DNA of 64,000 nucleotides from an uncultured Anaerofilum sp. (GCA_944385935.1 CALWZC010000006.1:1-64000); one strand, 5' to 3'; numbered from the stretch's first letter, positions 26,410 to 34,818 are shown. The notes: generated by a model from the letters alone, not told the origin. Numbers and translations are program-made.

Positions 26410-27927
26410 TTATCCTCGTGCTTTGTCTGCGGCAATTTCTTGCAAAATGCGAGCTGTGCGACCATTTAGCAACAAACTTTCCGAATAGGTGCCATAGCGT
26501 TGGCAGGGATTTTGTGCCAAAAATGCAGCACTGTCCTGTCCCATGCCCAACTCTGTGACAAATACCAACAGTTCTTGCCCAGCGGAAAAGGCATTTTCCA
26601 AAAAGTCAAAGGCAGCTTCCAAGCTATGGCTGGCAGTTTCTGCCTGTTGCAATCGGTTTTCTTTGATGGGTGCAAAGGTATTTCGCAATAGTTTCAGTGC
26701 TTGCTCGCTGGTTTCAAGAGGTTCCGCAGCTAGCAATCTACAAAATTCTTCCAAGACATTTTGGCAGCGAAGGGCACGTTGCTCCTGCGAACGGGTGAGA
26801 AGTTGCGCCTTTTTTTGCTGTGCGGTATGGTCTTTGTGCTGTTGGCACAGAGCTTCCATCAACAGAGAAAAATCTGCTTGTGGCTCCTGACAAGCCTCTT
26901 TAAATTCCTTAATAACAGCAAAGCAGTCATCTGCAAGGGCATCTGCCTCCATTGCCGCAGAAAATTGTGTTTCCAAACCTGCCAGCAAAAGCCCTACCAA
27001 ACTGAGCCGTTCATCAAAGGAAGCTGCCTGTGCTCGTGCATAAGCAGAGGGAGAGGGATTGCCCTGCAAAATCTGCTGTATACCATAATCATCCCCATAT
27101 TTGCGATACAAAGACAAATAAGCAGCAAAATCTTGTGCAATTTCTGGGTGTTGCAAATATTGCCCAATGATGGATTCTTCCACATCCATGCCAAGTTGTT
27201 CATAGGTCACAAGGAGAGCAGAAAGGTCTTCCCAGCCACGAGCAGTTACAAACTGAATGCCATCTACATCCTGTGTTACTCGGTAAAAATATTCTGGGTG
27301 TAGTTCCAAATAGGTGAGAATGGCAGGGTGTATTTTGGCAGTGTGGGCATATTGTTTCCAAACAGTTAAATCTGGCTGAATGTCCATGCGGCGCAAACGG
27401 TCTAGTGTAACTACATCAAACTCCCGTACAGATTTGTTATACTCTGGGGGATTGCCGGCTGCAACAATTAGCCAACCACTGGGTACACTCTGGTTGCCAA
27501 AGGTTTTGCATTGTAAGAATTGCAACATGGTAGGTGCTAATGTTTCGGAAACACAGTTAATCTCGTCCAAAAACAAAATACCCTCTTTTAGCCCGGTCTG
27601 CTCCATGGTTTCGTATACAGAGCCAATAATCTCGCTCATGGTGTACTCTGTAACAGTGTATTCTTTGCCCTGATAATTTTTTTGTGAAATCATGGGGAGA
27701 CCAACAGCACTTTGTCGGGTATGGTGGGTGATGGTATACGCCACAAGTCCTACACCACACTCTTGGGCAATTTGGCGCATAATTTGTGTTTTACCCACAC
27801 CGGGAGGGCCCATCAACAAGATGGGTCGTTGCTGTAATACAGGAAGCTGATAGTTGCCAAACTCATCTTTGGCAAGATAGGCGGACAATGTAGACTTAAT
27901 TTGTTCTTTTGCTTGTTGGATATTCAT
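26410..27927 (-). CDS. MoxR-type AAA+ ATPase
   Basis: A 505-residue AAA+ protein of the MoxR/CbbQ group, whose members work as chaperones with VWA-domain partners. Walker A is GPPGVGKTQIM (about 39-49), Walker B LFLDEINCV (about 122); the C-terminal 200 residues are a helical extension. ATG at 27927 lies 7 bp after AAAGGA; an in-frame TTG at 27933 is too close. Last gene of a three-gene operon after the VWA gene (23 bp gap). The pair probably forms a metal-insertion or remodelling machine (inference). Confidence 0.85.
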   Translation of the reverse strand: MNIQQAKEQIKSTLSAYLAKDEFGNYQLPVLQQRPILLMGPPGVGKTQIMRQIAQECGVGLVAYTITHHTRQSAVGLPMISQKNYQGKEYTVTEYTMSEIIGSVYETMEQTGLKEGILFLDEINCVSETLAPTMLQFLQCKTFGNQSVPSGWLIVAAGNPPEYNKSVREFDVVTLDRLRRMDIQPDLTVWKQYAHTAKIHPAILTYLELHPEYFYRVTQDVDGIQFVTARGWEDLSALLVTYEQLGMDVEESIIGQYLQHPEIAQDFAAYLSLYRKYGDDYGIQQILQGNPSPSAYARAQAASFDERLSLVGLLLAGLETQFSAAMEADALADDCFAVIKEFKEACQEPQADFSLLMEALCQQHKDHTAQQKKAQLLTRSQEQRALRCQNVLEEFCRLLAAEPLETSEQALKLLRNTFAPIKENRLQQAETASHSLEAAFDFLENAFSAGQELLVFVTELGMGQDSAAFLAQNPCQRYGTYSESLLLNGRTARILQEIAADKARG

Positions 27928-27950
27928 AAACAAGTCCTTTCGGTTGGTTA

Positions 27951-29303
27951 CTATAAAGTATCTGAAATAGAAGAATGTTCATGGAAGGAGGTAGATAGGG
28001 CAGCAGCCCGCCACTGTTCTGGGTAGAGAACTTGTTTCATTGCCCAAGGTGGAAGCTGACTGTCATCATATTGGCCATCCAAAAACAAAAAGGCAGTTTT
28101 CCAAGGAGGCTTTTGCTTTGGATAGGTTCCTTTTCCATCGGTAAAATATAAAATCCCAGTCAAATGATGAAAGGCATGACGAGAGCATAAATAATCCAGA
28201 TAGGTGAATACAGGACGAAAATCTGTACCACCGCCACCTTTTAGGGTAAGATGCTCTAAATATTCTTGCAAATCCTCTTGACAGGTAATTTTGTGGTCTT
28301 GCTGAATTTGGTTGTCTGCTTGCAAAATCCGTAGATGTACCTTGTGAAAAAAACTATCTGTTTCCTTCAAAATGGAAAAGGTTTCCTGCAAAAATTGCCG
28401 AACCAACTCCCCTGAACAGGACATAGATGTGTCAATGGCAATGGCAAGTTCGTAAACCTTGAAAGACTCCTTGCTTTCGGTAGGTTCCACCAAGGGAAGA
28501 TTGCCATAATGGGACAACCCAAAGGTATAGTATGCTAAGTCAAAAGAATCTGGGTCAGGGCGAATTTCCTCCCGTAAAATGCAAAACCGCCGAAGAAAAT
28601 CTCGATAGCTGCGGCGGGGAGTGTAAGCATCCACCAGTTGCTGAGAGAGGTCGGAGGAATCGCCAGCCTCCTTTTTGGAAAAACTGGATAAATCTGTCTG
28701 CACAGATTTTGCTCGTTTGCTCCACTCTGCGGACAACTGCATGATTGCAGGGTTATTTTGTTGCTCCCAAGGCCATAGAGAGTGGTCGTCTGTGCGGAAT
28801 TCCTGTTCCAGTTGTTCCAACTGGGAGGGGGATAGGGGGTACTCTATATAAAACCGGTAAATGGCACCAGAAGATAATACGGAACAATGCTCTTTTAAAA
28901 GGGAATAGGTCTTTGTGCGAGTCCATGTTAGGGGGCGGCGTAGTAGGGCAATGTCTAAATCGTCTAAAATTTTTTCTACAGCAATATCGCAACAAAGCCC
29001 CCACAACCGAGGTTCTTTGCCATCAGTCTGGAATAAATGCCGTAACATTCCATGAAGCACCAAATGCAGGTATTCCCGTGCCAAAAGGGTGGGATTGGAA
29101 GAAAACAGCCGTATAGTATGGTCACAACTAAACAGAAGGTGGATTCCATCAGTGCCTACACCAGAAAAAGATGGTTGCTCCAAAGGAGAAAGAGCCGACA
29201 AACATCCCCCTAAATAGCGCAAAGAAAGATAGAGCCGGCTGCGGATTTCCTGCCAAATTTCTTGACAAATGCGCAGTTGCCATTGCTGTTGTGTTTCCAG
29301 CAT
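27951..29303 (-). CDS. VWA-like protein with DUF2201 putative metallopeptidase region
   Basis: A 450-residue protein. The N-terminal half resembles DUF2201, a putative metallopeptidase domain, with a His-rich segment EYLHLVLHGMLRH (about 76-88). The C-terminal VWA domain has a full MIDAS set: DTSMS (about 290), GGGGTDF (about 355) and FTDGKG. It is the expected partner of the MoxR ATPase encoded 23 bp downstream. Whether the peptidase part is active cannot be told: a canonical HExxH is not present, only H-L-V-L-H. Confidence 0.8.
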   Translation of the reverse strand: MLETQQQWQLRICQEIWQEIRSRLYLSLRYLGGCLSALSPLEQPSFSGVGTDGIHLLFSCDHTIRLFSSNPTLLAREYLHLVLHGMLRHLFQTDGKEPRLWGLCCDIAVEKILDDLDIALLRRPLTWTRTKTYSLLKEHCSVLSSGAIYRFYIEYPLSPSQLEQLEQEFRTDDHSLWPWEQQNNPAIMQLSAEWSKRAKSVQTDLSSFSKKEAGDSSDLSQQLVDAYTPRRSYRDFLRRFCILREEIRPDPDSFDLAYYTFGLSHYGNLPLVEPTESKESFKVYELAIAIDTSMSCSGELVRQFLQETFSILKETDSFFHKVHLRILQADNQIQQDHKITCQEDLQEYLEHLTLKGGGGTDFRPVFTYLDYLCSRHAFHHLTGILYFTDGKGTYPKQKPPWKTAFLFLDGQYDDSQLPPWAMKQVLYPEQWRAAALSTSFHEHSSISDTL

Positions 29304-29331
29304 ATAAGCCTCCTATCTAGGACAATCATTA

Positions 29332-30261
29332 CTAAAAATCATAGTCTTTTTTTATGGGAGAAAAAGCAGTTGAGGTCAATAGGGTGGAAGCCTTTGCATC
29401 TCCCTTTTTTTGTGCAAGGGTACGCACAGCAAAAAGAATCTGAGAGGAAGGACAAAATTCTTTTACCAAAAATTCCAACCCTTCATACTCTTGCCTTTTT
29501 ACACATTCTTCCAAAGCGGTTTGTAAATTTTGGGCAAGGTAATTTTTATAGAGTTCAGGATTTTTTGATGGACAAGGTGCCATCAAACGAAACAATGCCA
29601 ACCGACACAAAGGGGGAATTGCCTCCTCCCTAGAGGCAAGTGCTAGGCTTCGGTCGTATTCCTCCACATCTAAGACATCCCCCTGAAAACATCGTCGGTA
29701 TCGGTAGCCAACTCCAACTACTTGACGATTAAAAATGTGGGCAGGTGTGTTTTCTTCCAATTCTTCGTAGTATTCTGGAAATAAAAAAGACATTCCATCT
29801 GCAAATTTTGCCACAAAATTGTGTTGGATTAAAGAGCCAACTTGACGTAGGGGAGAAATAGCAGTATGGGGACAATCAAAATCAATTTTCTCCAATGCAT
29901 GACAGTTCATAAAAGCGTCCCCCTCCACCACTTCCAAAGAAGATGGCAAAGACAAAGCCTCCAAATTCCGACAGTTATAAAAGGCTAAGGAGCCAATTTT
30001 TTTTAGCCCACCAGAAAATTCCGCCTTTTCTACAAAGTTGCCACAAATGGCATGGGAAAAATCCTGCCCCCAACGCAAAATTTCCACTTTGCCTAAGCGG
30101 GAAGGTGCTTTTTCAGAAAAACAATACTGGCAGATTTCCGTTAAGGGAACACCATTGATATGAGAAGGCAAGGTGACACAGGGAGAGTCCCCATAGCACC
30201 GAATCAGTACCCCTTGCCCTTGTTGGGTATAATATTCAAAGGAAAGTTGTTGCTGAACCAC
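29332..30261 (-). CDS. Leucine-rich repeat (LRR_5/BspA-like) protein
   Basis: A 309-residue protein with BspA-type repeats around residues 60-130 (ILRWGQDFSH..., GGLKKIGSLAFYNCRNLEAL, SLPSSLEVVEGDAFMNC), followed by a helical C-terminal part. No signal peptide is seen, so it is likely cytosolic, unlike secreted BspA proteins. Start is GTG at 30261 with GGAGG 6 bp upstream. First gene of the LRR-VWA-MoxR operon, with 28 bp to the VWA gene; it may be the recognition subunit (inference). Confidence 0.78.
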   Translation of the reverse strand: MVQQQLSFEYYTQQGQGVLIRCYGDSPCVTLPSHINGVPLTEICQYCFSEKAPSRLGKVEILRWGQDFSHAICGNFVEKAEFSGGLKKIGSLAFYNCRNLEALSLPSSLEVVEGDAFMNCHALEKIDFDCPHTAISPLRQVGSLIQHNFVAKFADGMSFLFPEYYEELEENTPAHIFNRQVVGVGYRYRRCFQGDVLDVEEYDRSLALASREEAIPPLCRLALFRLMAPCPSKNPELYKNYLAQNLQTALEECVKRQEYEGLEFLVKEFCPSSQILFAVRTLAQKKGDAKASTLLTSTAFSPIKKDYDF

Positions 30262-30405
30262 AATGCACCTCCATGCTATTGATTATATGTATCAGTATAG
30301 CATAAACTGAAAAAGAAAACAGCCCCATTGTATTTTGTAAGAAATGCTTTGCTTTTTTTGAAAAACTGCTACAATAAAGAAAAAATATTTTGTTGGGAGA
30401 TTGCC

Positions 30406-30942
30406 ATGAATTTTTGGGGACATCTATCTACAATTAACCACCACAAATGGTTGGTAATGAAACACTGCTTTCGAGTAGGTTTGTATAAACAGGGGTTACT
30501 CCATGACCTTTCTAAATATGCTCCGGTAGAGTTTTATGCGGGAATGAAATATTATCAGGGTAATTGTAGCCCAAACGAAGGAGAAAGAAAAGAAAAAGGG
30601 TATAGTGGTGCATGGCTTCACCATAAGGGCAGAAATAAACATCATATGGAATATTGGTTAGACTATAGCAAAGAAAACCAAGGTAAATTGTCCGGTGTGG
30701 AAATGCCAATCCCATATTTGGCCGAGATGATTTGCGACCGTGTTGCTGCTAGCAAAACCTATTTAAAAGACCAGTATACCAATGCTGCCCCATGGGAATA
30801 TTACCAAAAAAACAAATCTCATTACTTGATTCATCCAAAAACACAAGAATTATTGGAACAGCTATTGCAAATGTTACAACAACAAGGAGAAGAAAAAACC
30901 TTTGCCTATTTACGTAAACTTGTAAAAGAAAGTAAAAAATAA
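30406..30942 (+). CDS. DUF5662 family protein
   Basis: A 178-residue protein with histidine-rich segments LLHDLSKY (about 33-40), AWLHHKGRNKHHMEYW (about 72-87) and a conserved downstream AEMICDRVAASK. This looks like a metal-binding HD-type phosphohydrolase fold and matches the DUF5662 family as I know it; function unknown. ATG at 30406 follows GGGAGA. A -10 like TACAAT lies near 30370. Confidence 0.8.
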   Translation: MNFWGHLSTINHHKWLVMKHCFRVGLYKQGLLHDLSKYAPVEFYAGMKYYQGNCSPNEGERKEKGYSGAWLHHKGRNKHHMEYWLDYSKENQGKLSGVEMPIPYLAEMICDRVAASKTYLKDQYTNAAPWEYYQKNKSHYLIHPKTQELLEQLLQMLQQQGEEKTFAYLRKLVKESKK

Positions 30943-30958
30943 TGTCAGTTTACGGCGC

Positions 30959-30993
30959 AAAAACACAGCAGGCTTAAGGTGTAGCCTGCTGTG
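30959..30993 (-). terminator. Terminator overlapping the 3' end of the XRE gene
   Basis: CACAGCAGGCT/AGCCTGCTGTG, 11 bp (30964-30974 with 30983-30993), T-run on the minus strand. The upstream arm lies inside the last codons and the stop of the XRE gene. Confidence 0.85.
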
Positions 30994-31324
30994 CCAAGTA
31001 AAAAATATGTGCCAATTCTATTAGTCGCTGGCGATTTTCCTCGTTCAACTCCTTTGCGGCTGCATATAACTGTGCAAAATATTCGTCCTCTGTGGGCTGT
31101 TCAACTGCCAAAAGATTTTGGGGAGGAAAATGGGAAAGAGCATCTATGGGAATCTCGAAATAATCAGCAATTTTGCGCAGATTGTGCACAGAGAGTTCTT
31201 TTGTGCGACCGCTGCGCAGCTCCGAAAGTACACTACGGGAAATTCCCAATTCTTTGCACATAGCAGTAATAGTAGTGGCATTGTGGTAGCACAGTGCTTC
31301 AATTCGTTCGTACATTACACTCAT
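30974..31324 (-). CDS. XRE-family helix-turn-helix regulator
   Basis: A 116-residue protein with an N-terminal HTH (TAMCKELGISRSVLSELRSG, about 17-36) and a short helical C-terminal tail probably used for dimerisation. ATG at 31324 with GGAG 8 bp upstream fits best; ATG 31315 is an alternative. It lies about 70 bp downstream of the large RNA gene on the same strand, after that RNA's terminator. Target unknown. Confidence 0.85.
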   Translation of the reverse strand: MSVMYERIEALCYHNATTITAMCKELGISRSVLSELRSGRTKELSVHNLRKIADYFEIPIDALSHFPPQNLLAVEQPTEDEYFAQLYAAAKELNEENRQRLIELAHIFYLAQQATP

Positions 31325-31396
31325 GGGGAAAACTCCTTCCTTTCGGGGGTTTTTCTTTATCATAATCCTAGTGGCACTGGTGCGTCAATAGTAGGC

Positions 31397-31428
31397 AAAA
31401 AAACAGCCCCGACAATTAAGCCGAGGCT
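31397..31428 (-). terminator. Terminator of the large RNA
   Basis: AGCCTCG/CGGGGCT stem (31422-31428 with 31405-31411) followed on the minus strand by G and seven T. Confidence 0.88.
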
Positions 31429-32041
31429 GGATTTCGTTATTCAGTTGTATTTTGTTGGAAAAAACTACTCAGTACATCGGCGGGTTCCCTTTCTGGAAAA
31501 ATCATCAAACGACGGATTAGCGGATAAATTACTGTTTCATTGGACTCACTTTCCAACCCAAATTCCTGAAATTCTATCGTTTCCTCATCGCCGAGGTTTG
31601 CTCATCTTACAGATGTTTCTTTACACATCTCTTCGCCTGTGTGACCTATCGTATTGGGAAAATCCCTTTGACTTGCCATCTCGAAAACAGAACCACTTTA
31701 CTCAGCAGCCCTGCATACAGGCGGAAAATTCTGAGCGACACCACAACTCATTGCCCCCGCAAGGGCTTACACTACCAGATTGGCGTCATTTCACTTTCTC
31801 ATCTTTCTTTAGATTCAGCTTGCAAAAACAAGCTGTGGAAAGCATTGGTTTGAAATTATATCCATATCTCCACAAGGGGGAAAATATATCTATTTTATCA
31901 AAACCGAAATGCCTGCAAATTCTTGTAGCTAAAACGCTACAATGTTCCTTTGTTTGCAGGTCAGCCGGCTTGAACATTCGCAATCATTGAAATATCTTCT
32001 TTCACTGAAATCCAGTTAGATTCAAGTGCGTGTTCTAAAAC

Positions 32042-32086
32042 TTACCGGCTGGCCTGCGACAAATGAACGGGTTCTTCAAATGCCAT
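32042..32086 (-). other. 14-codon mini-ORF inside the large RNA
   Basis: A GAGG site 8 bp upstream precedes ATG and 14 codons (MAFEEPVHLSQASR) ending in TAA. Its last five codons form the 5' arm of the 12-pair helix 32045-32057. Translation would open that helix. It may be chance. Confidence 0.3.
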
Positions 32087-32230
32087 GGGCCACACCTCAT
32101 TTCTTTATGTTACCTGTTCGGTCGGCGTTTTAAGTCTCCCTTTCAGGCGGTTGAGAACCAAACCCCTTATTGTTCTAAAGGCCATTGCCTTTGAGAACTT
32201 GTTGTTTTCTGTTCCCTTCCTTGTGTCTAT

Positions 32231-32259
32231 ATTATATCCCCCTGCAATACAAAAGTCTA
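32231..32259 (-). promoter_or_regulatory. Promoter of the large RNA
   Basis: On the minus strand TAGACT (32259-32254), 17 bp, TATAAT (32236-32231). Confidence 0.65.
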
Positions 32260-32392
32260 TTGACAAAACGCATAGAGTTTTGTTTTATAATTATGCACTT
32301 TTGATGTTGATTTTTAAATGAAAAAAGAGTTAAAATAAAAGTGTCTGGGGTGTTTTTCATCCCATTCCCCCTATACAAAAGACCTGCCCAAA

Positions 32393-32415
32393 GAAACATA
32401 GGGCAGGCCTTTTTT
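32393..32415. terminator. Terminator after yggS
   Basis: CCTGCCC/GGGCAGG (32393-32399 with 32401-32407 region, loop AAAGAAACATA partly paired) with T-rich sequence on both outer sides. On the minus strand it ends yggS; on the plus strand it would stop read-through toward yggS. The plus-strand source is unclear. Confidence 0.6.
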
Positions 32416-32437
32416 CTATGTTGTATGAATTTATCCA

Positions 32438-33142
32438 TCAGGGATATTGTCGTTGACCAAAAAGGGCTGTACCCACACGAACCATGGTACTCCCTTCTAA
32501 AATGGCAAGGGGAAAATCTCCACTCATGCCCATGGAAAGAATCTCCATTTTACTTTTGGTGCAATAGTGGTCTCTGGCTTGACAAAACAGCTGGTACATC
32601 TGGGAAAAGTATTGCCTTACTTGTTTTTCTTCTTGGCACTTTGGGGGAATTGCCATCAACCCCAACACCTGCACATGGTTGCAGTTTTCTGCTTGTTCCA
32701 ATAGGAAGGGCAGTTGTTCTGGAGCAATGCCACTTTTGCTTTGCTCTCCTCCAATGTTGATTTCCAATAGGATTTTTTGCACCAAATTTTGTTTAGATGC
32801 CTCTTGTGCAATGGTTTCCAACAGCCGTGTGGAGTCCACTGATTGAATAATAGCCGCTTTGCCCACCACCTGACGTACCTTGTTGGTTTGCAGGTGCCCA
32901 ATCATATGGACAGGGTGGCTTCCATAAGCACCAACAGCATATTTTTCCACCAACTCTTGCATCCGGTTTTCTCCGAACAGGTCAATATCCAGCTCGGCTG
33001 CCTGTTCTACTGTTTGGGCAGTTTGGGTTTTGCTGGCTGCACATAACTGAACGGTTTCTCCTTTCCGTCCAGCTTGTTCCAATGCTTGCTGTATTTTTTC
33101 ACGAATAGAAACAAGTTGCTTTTGCAGTTGTTCTGTTGTCAT
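32438..33142 (-). CDS. yggS: YggS family PLP homeostasis protein
   Basis: A 234-residue fold-type III PLP-binding protein that buffers pyridoxal phosphate and affects amino acid and keto acid pools. The PLP lysine lies in AASKTQ (about 38); HMIGHLQTNK, SMGMSGDFPLAI and GTALFG are conserved. It starts 14 bp after the UPF0340 gene, so the two are co-transcribed. In many Firmicutes yggS sits near sepF/divIVA; that is not so here. Confidence 0.93.
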   Translation of the reverse strand: MTTEQLQKQLVSIREKIQQALEQAGRKGETVQLCAASKTQTAQTVEQAAELDIDLFGENRMQELVEKYAVGAYGSHPVHMIGHLQTNKVRQVVGKAAIIQSVDSTRLLETIAQEASKQNLVQKILLEINIGGEQSKSGIAPEQLPFLLEQAENCNHVQVLGLMAIPPKCQEEKQVRQYFSQMYQLFCQARDHYCTKSKMEILSMGMSGDFPLAILEGSTMVRVGTALFGQRQYP

Positions 33143-33156
33143 GGAGTAGCCCTCCT

Positions 33157-33708
33157 TTACATTGGAATATCAGGGTATACAGCACGGGGCCCACCAATAT
33201 ACTTTGGTCTGGTGCGAGCTGCAATCAGCAAGGCTTGCCCTATCTGCTTTGTTTGCAACCGAACAGGAACCGCCACAGCTTTTAGGTGCATTCCAATCAG
33301 TGTACCGCCAATGTCTAACCCAGCATCTGCTTGCACCTGCTCCAATACCACAGCTTGTTCTAATTGTTGCCATACAATGGTGGCAAAGCTGCCCCCTGCT
33401 TTGGGCTGGGGCATTACACAAACTGGCTGTTGCCAAGGTTTTACCGCTGCCATAGGCAAAACAATGGCTCGGTTTAGATGTTCGCAGCATTGAGCAGCCA
33501 AATAAATGCCCTTTGGCTGCAACACAGAGATAATACCATTGTATACTGCTTGTGCAGCCTCTATGCTGGAGCATTGACCAATCTGTTCCCCAATCACTTC
33601 ACTAGAGGAACAACCTACCACAAAAATACTTCCTGCTGCAAGCCCTGCTTGCTCTACCAGTTCACTGGTGGCTTGTGCTGCTTGCTGTTCTATCAAATGC
33701 AAGTTCAT
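33157..33708 (-). CDS. UPF0340 (YwlG/TIGR01440) family protein
   Basis: A 183-residue protein of the UPF0340 family, of unknown function; the conserved FVVGCSSSEV segment (about 28-37) and CCEHLNRA are clear, and the latter has a possible catalytic Cys-Cys-Glu-His. ATG at 33708 has GGGGGA 9 bp upstream; an in-frame ATG at 33729 is less well placed. First gene of a pair with yggS. Confidence 0.88.
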   Translation of the reverse strand: MNLHLIEQQAAQATSELVEQAGLAAGSIFVVGCSSSEVIGEQIGQCSSIEAAQAVYNGIISVLQPKGIYLAAQCCEHLNRAIVLPMAAVKPWQQPVCVMPQPKAGGSFATIVWQQLEQAVVLEQVQADAGLDIGGTLIGMHLKAVAVPVRLQTKQIGQALLIAARTRPKYIGGPRAVYPDIPM

Positions 33709-33790
33709 TTCCCTTAATCCCCCTATCAATCTATAAACTGATGTTTATTGTAAACTTCTTTGAAAAAAATGGCAAGGGCGGCAAATTCCA

Positions 33791-33819
33791 TTGCGGCAAG
33801 GGATAGTTTTGGGTATAAT
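33791..33819 (+). promoter_or_regulatory. Probable prmA promoter
   Basis: TTGCGG (33791-33796), 17 bp, TATAAT (33814-33819). Confidence 0.6.
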
Positions 33820-33894
33820 GAAAAAAGGCCAAATACTGCCGAAAGAAATAGAAAAAACACCCCAATACAACAAAGAAATGGAGTTTTGTATACA

Positions 33895-34818
33895 ATGGAA
33901 TGGACTGACCTGAAAATTTCTGCCCCTCGCATTTATGCCGATACAGTAGAAGCCATTGCCACTGGCATTTCCGGTGGTGGAATTTATATTGAAGACTACG
34001 CCGATTTAGAACAACAGGTACAAGAAATTGCCCATGTGGATTTAATTGAACAAGACTTATTAGACAAAGACCGCAATACGGTGATTGTGCACCTATATCT
34101 TGCCCCTGAGGAAAACCCTGCCGAGATTGTAGAATTACTGAATAGCCGTTTGATTGCCGCAGGAGTGACCTATTCCCTCTCTTTGGCAGGGGTAGAACAA
34201 GAGGAATGGGAAACCGCTTGGAAAAAATACTACCATGCCATGGAAATTGGAAACCGTCTTGCCATCTGCCCCAGTTGGGAGGAATACACTGGCAATCGCA
34301 CGGTGATTCGACTGGACCCCGGTATGGCATTCGGCACCGGAACCCACGAAACCACCAGTCTTTGCCTTGCAGAGCTTGACCAACTGGTACAAGGCGGAGA
34401 AAGAATGCTAGACATTGGCACCGGTAGCGGTATTCTTGCCATTGCTGCCTTACTGTTGGGGGCAGAGTCCGCCGAAGGTGTGGATATTGACCCCATGTGT
34501 GTACGCACAGCAGGAGAAAACGCCCAACTGAATGGGGTAGAAGGCAAATTGAAGGTACTGGTGGGGGATTTGTCTGACAAAGCCACCGGAACCTATAACA
34601 TTATTACAGCCAATATTGTGGCAGCTGCCATTATCAGTTTGGTTCCCCATGTGCCTCCTCTGTTGGCAAAGGGGGCTACCTTTATTGCTAGTGGAATTAT
34701 TGATACCCGAAAAGATGAGGTAATAGAGGCTGTGGAGGCTGCTGGTCTTTCGGTGGATAAAATACACGAAAAAAATGGCTGGGTTGCACTGGTTTGCTCC
34801 AAAAAGGGGGATTGCTAA
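33895..34818 (+). CDS. prmA: Ribosomal protein L11 methyltransferase
   Basis: A 307-residue SAM-dependent enzyme that trimethylates ribosomal protein L11. After an N-terminal substrate domain come DPGMAFGTGTHETT (about 142-155) and the SAM loop MLDIGTGSGILAIAA (about 171-185). The ATG at 33895 has GGAG 11 bp upstream and gives the usual length; the frame open from 33760 runs through the promoter. Stop and next start share one base (TAATG), coupling it to rsmE, the usual prmA-rsmE order. Confidence 0.93.
   Translation: MEWTDLKISAPRIYADTVEAIATGISGGGIYIEDYADLEQQVQEIAHVDLIEQDLLDKDRNTVIVHLYLAPEENPAEIVELLNSRLIAAGVTYSLSLAGVEQEEWETAWKKYYHAMEIGNRLAICPSWEEYTGNRTVIRLDPGMAFGTGTHETTSLCLAELDQLVQGGERMLDIGTGSGILAIAALLLGAESAEGVDIDPMCVRTAGENAQLNGVEGKLKVLVGDLSDKATGTYNIITANIVAAAIISLVPHVPPLLAKGATFIASGIIDTRKDEVIEAVEAAGLSVDKIHEKNGWVALVCSKKGDC

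Larger units (their letters stand above)
31397..32225 (-). ncRNA. Candidate large structured non-coding RNA (about 830 nt)
   Basis: A 1.1-kb gap without a credible protein gene has a minus-strand promoter, a strong terminator and dense helices. Examples (plus coordinates): 32172-32198 (11-bp hairpin), 32045-32057 with 31956-31968 (12 of 13 pairs), enclosing 32027-32035 with 31972-31982; 31923-31942, 31912-31919 with 31953-31960, 31842-31853 with 31898-31912, 31816-31835, 31611-31630, 31583-31596, 31540-31556. Two partners compete for 31956-31960, hinting at alternative folds. Size and complexity resemble the ornate RNAs GOLLD, ROOL and OLE, but I cannot assign it. Group I/II intron core motifs, RNase P and tmRNA signatures were not found. 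Confidence 0.7.

Noticed and set aside
31118-31990. 290-codon plus-strand frame across the XRE gene and the large RNA region
   Set aside because: It begins inside and antisense to the XRE gene, has no ribosome-binding site, crosses the RNA terminator hairpin and has no recognisable domain or codon bias.
31397-32225. Group I or group II intron, RNase P RNA or tmRNA
   Set aside because: I looked for the domain V hairpin, the group I core (R/S) motifs, the RNase P conserved boxes and a tRNA-like end; none was found by eye. A covariance search would be needed to exclude divergent forms.
32260-32291. Plus-strand promoter TTGACA ... TATAAT
   Set aside because: The spacing is 20 bp, too long for a normal sigma-A promoter, and no gene follows before the terminator at 32393-32415.
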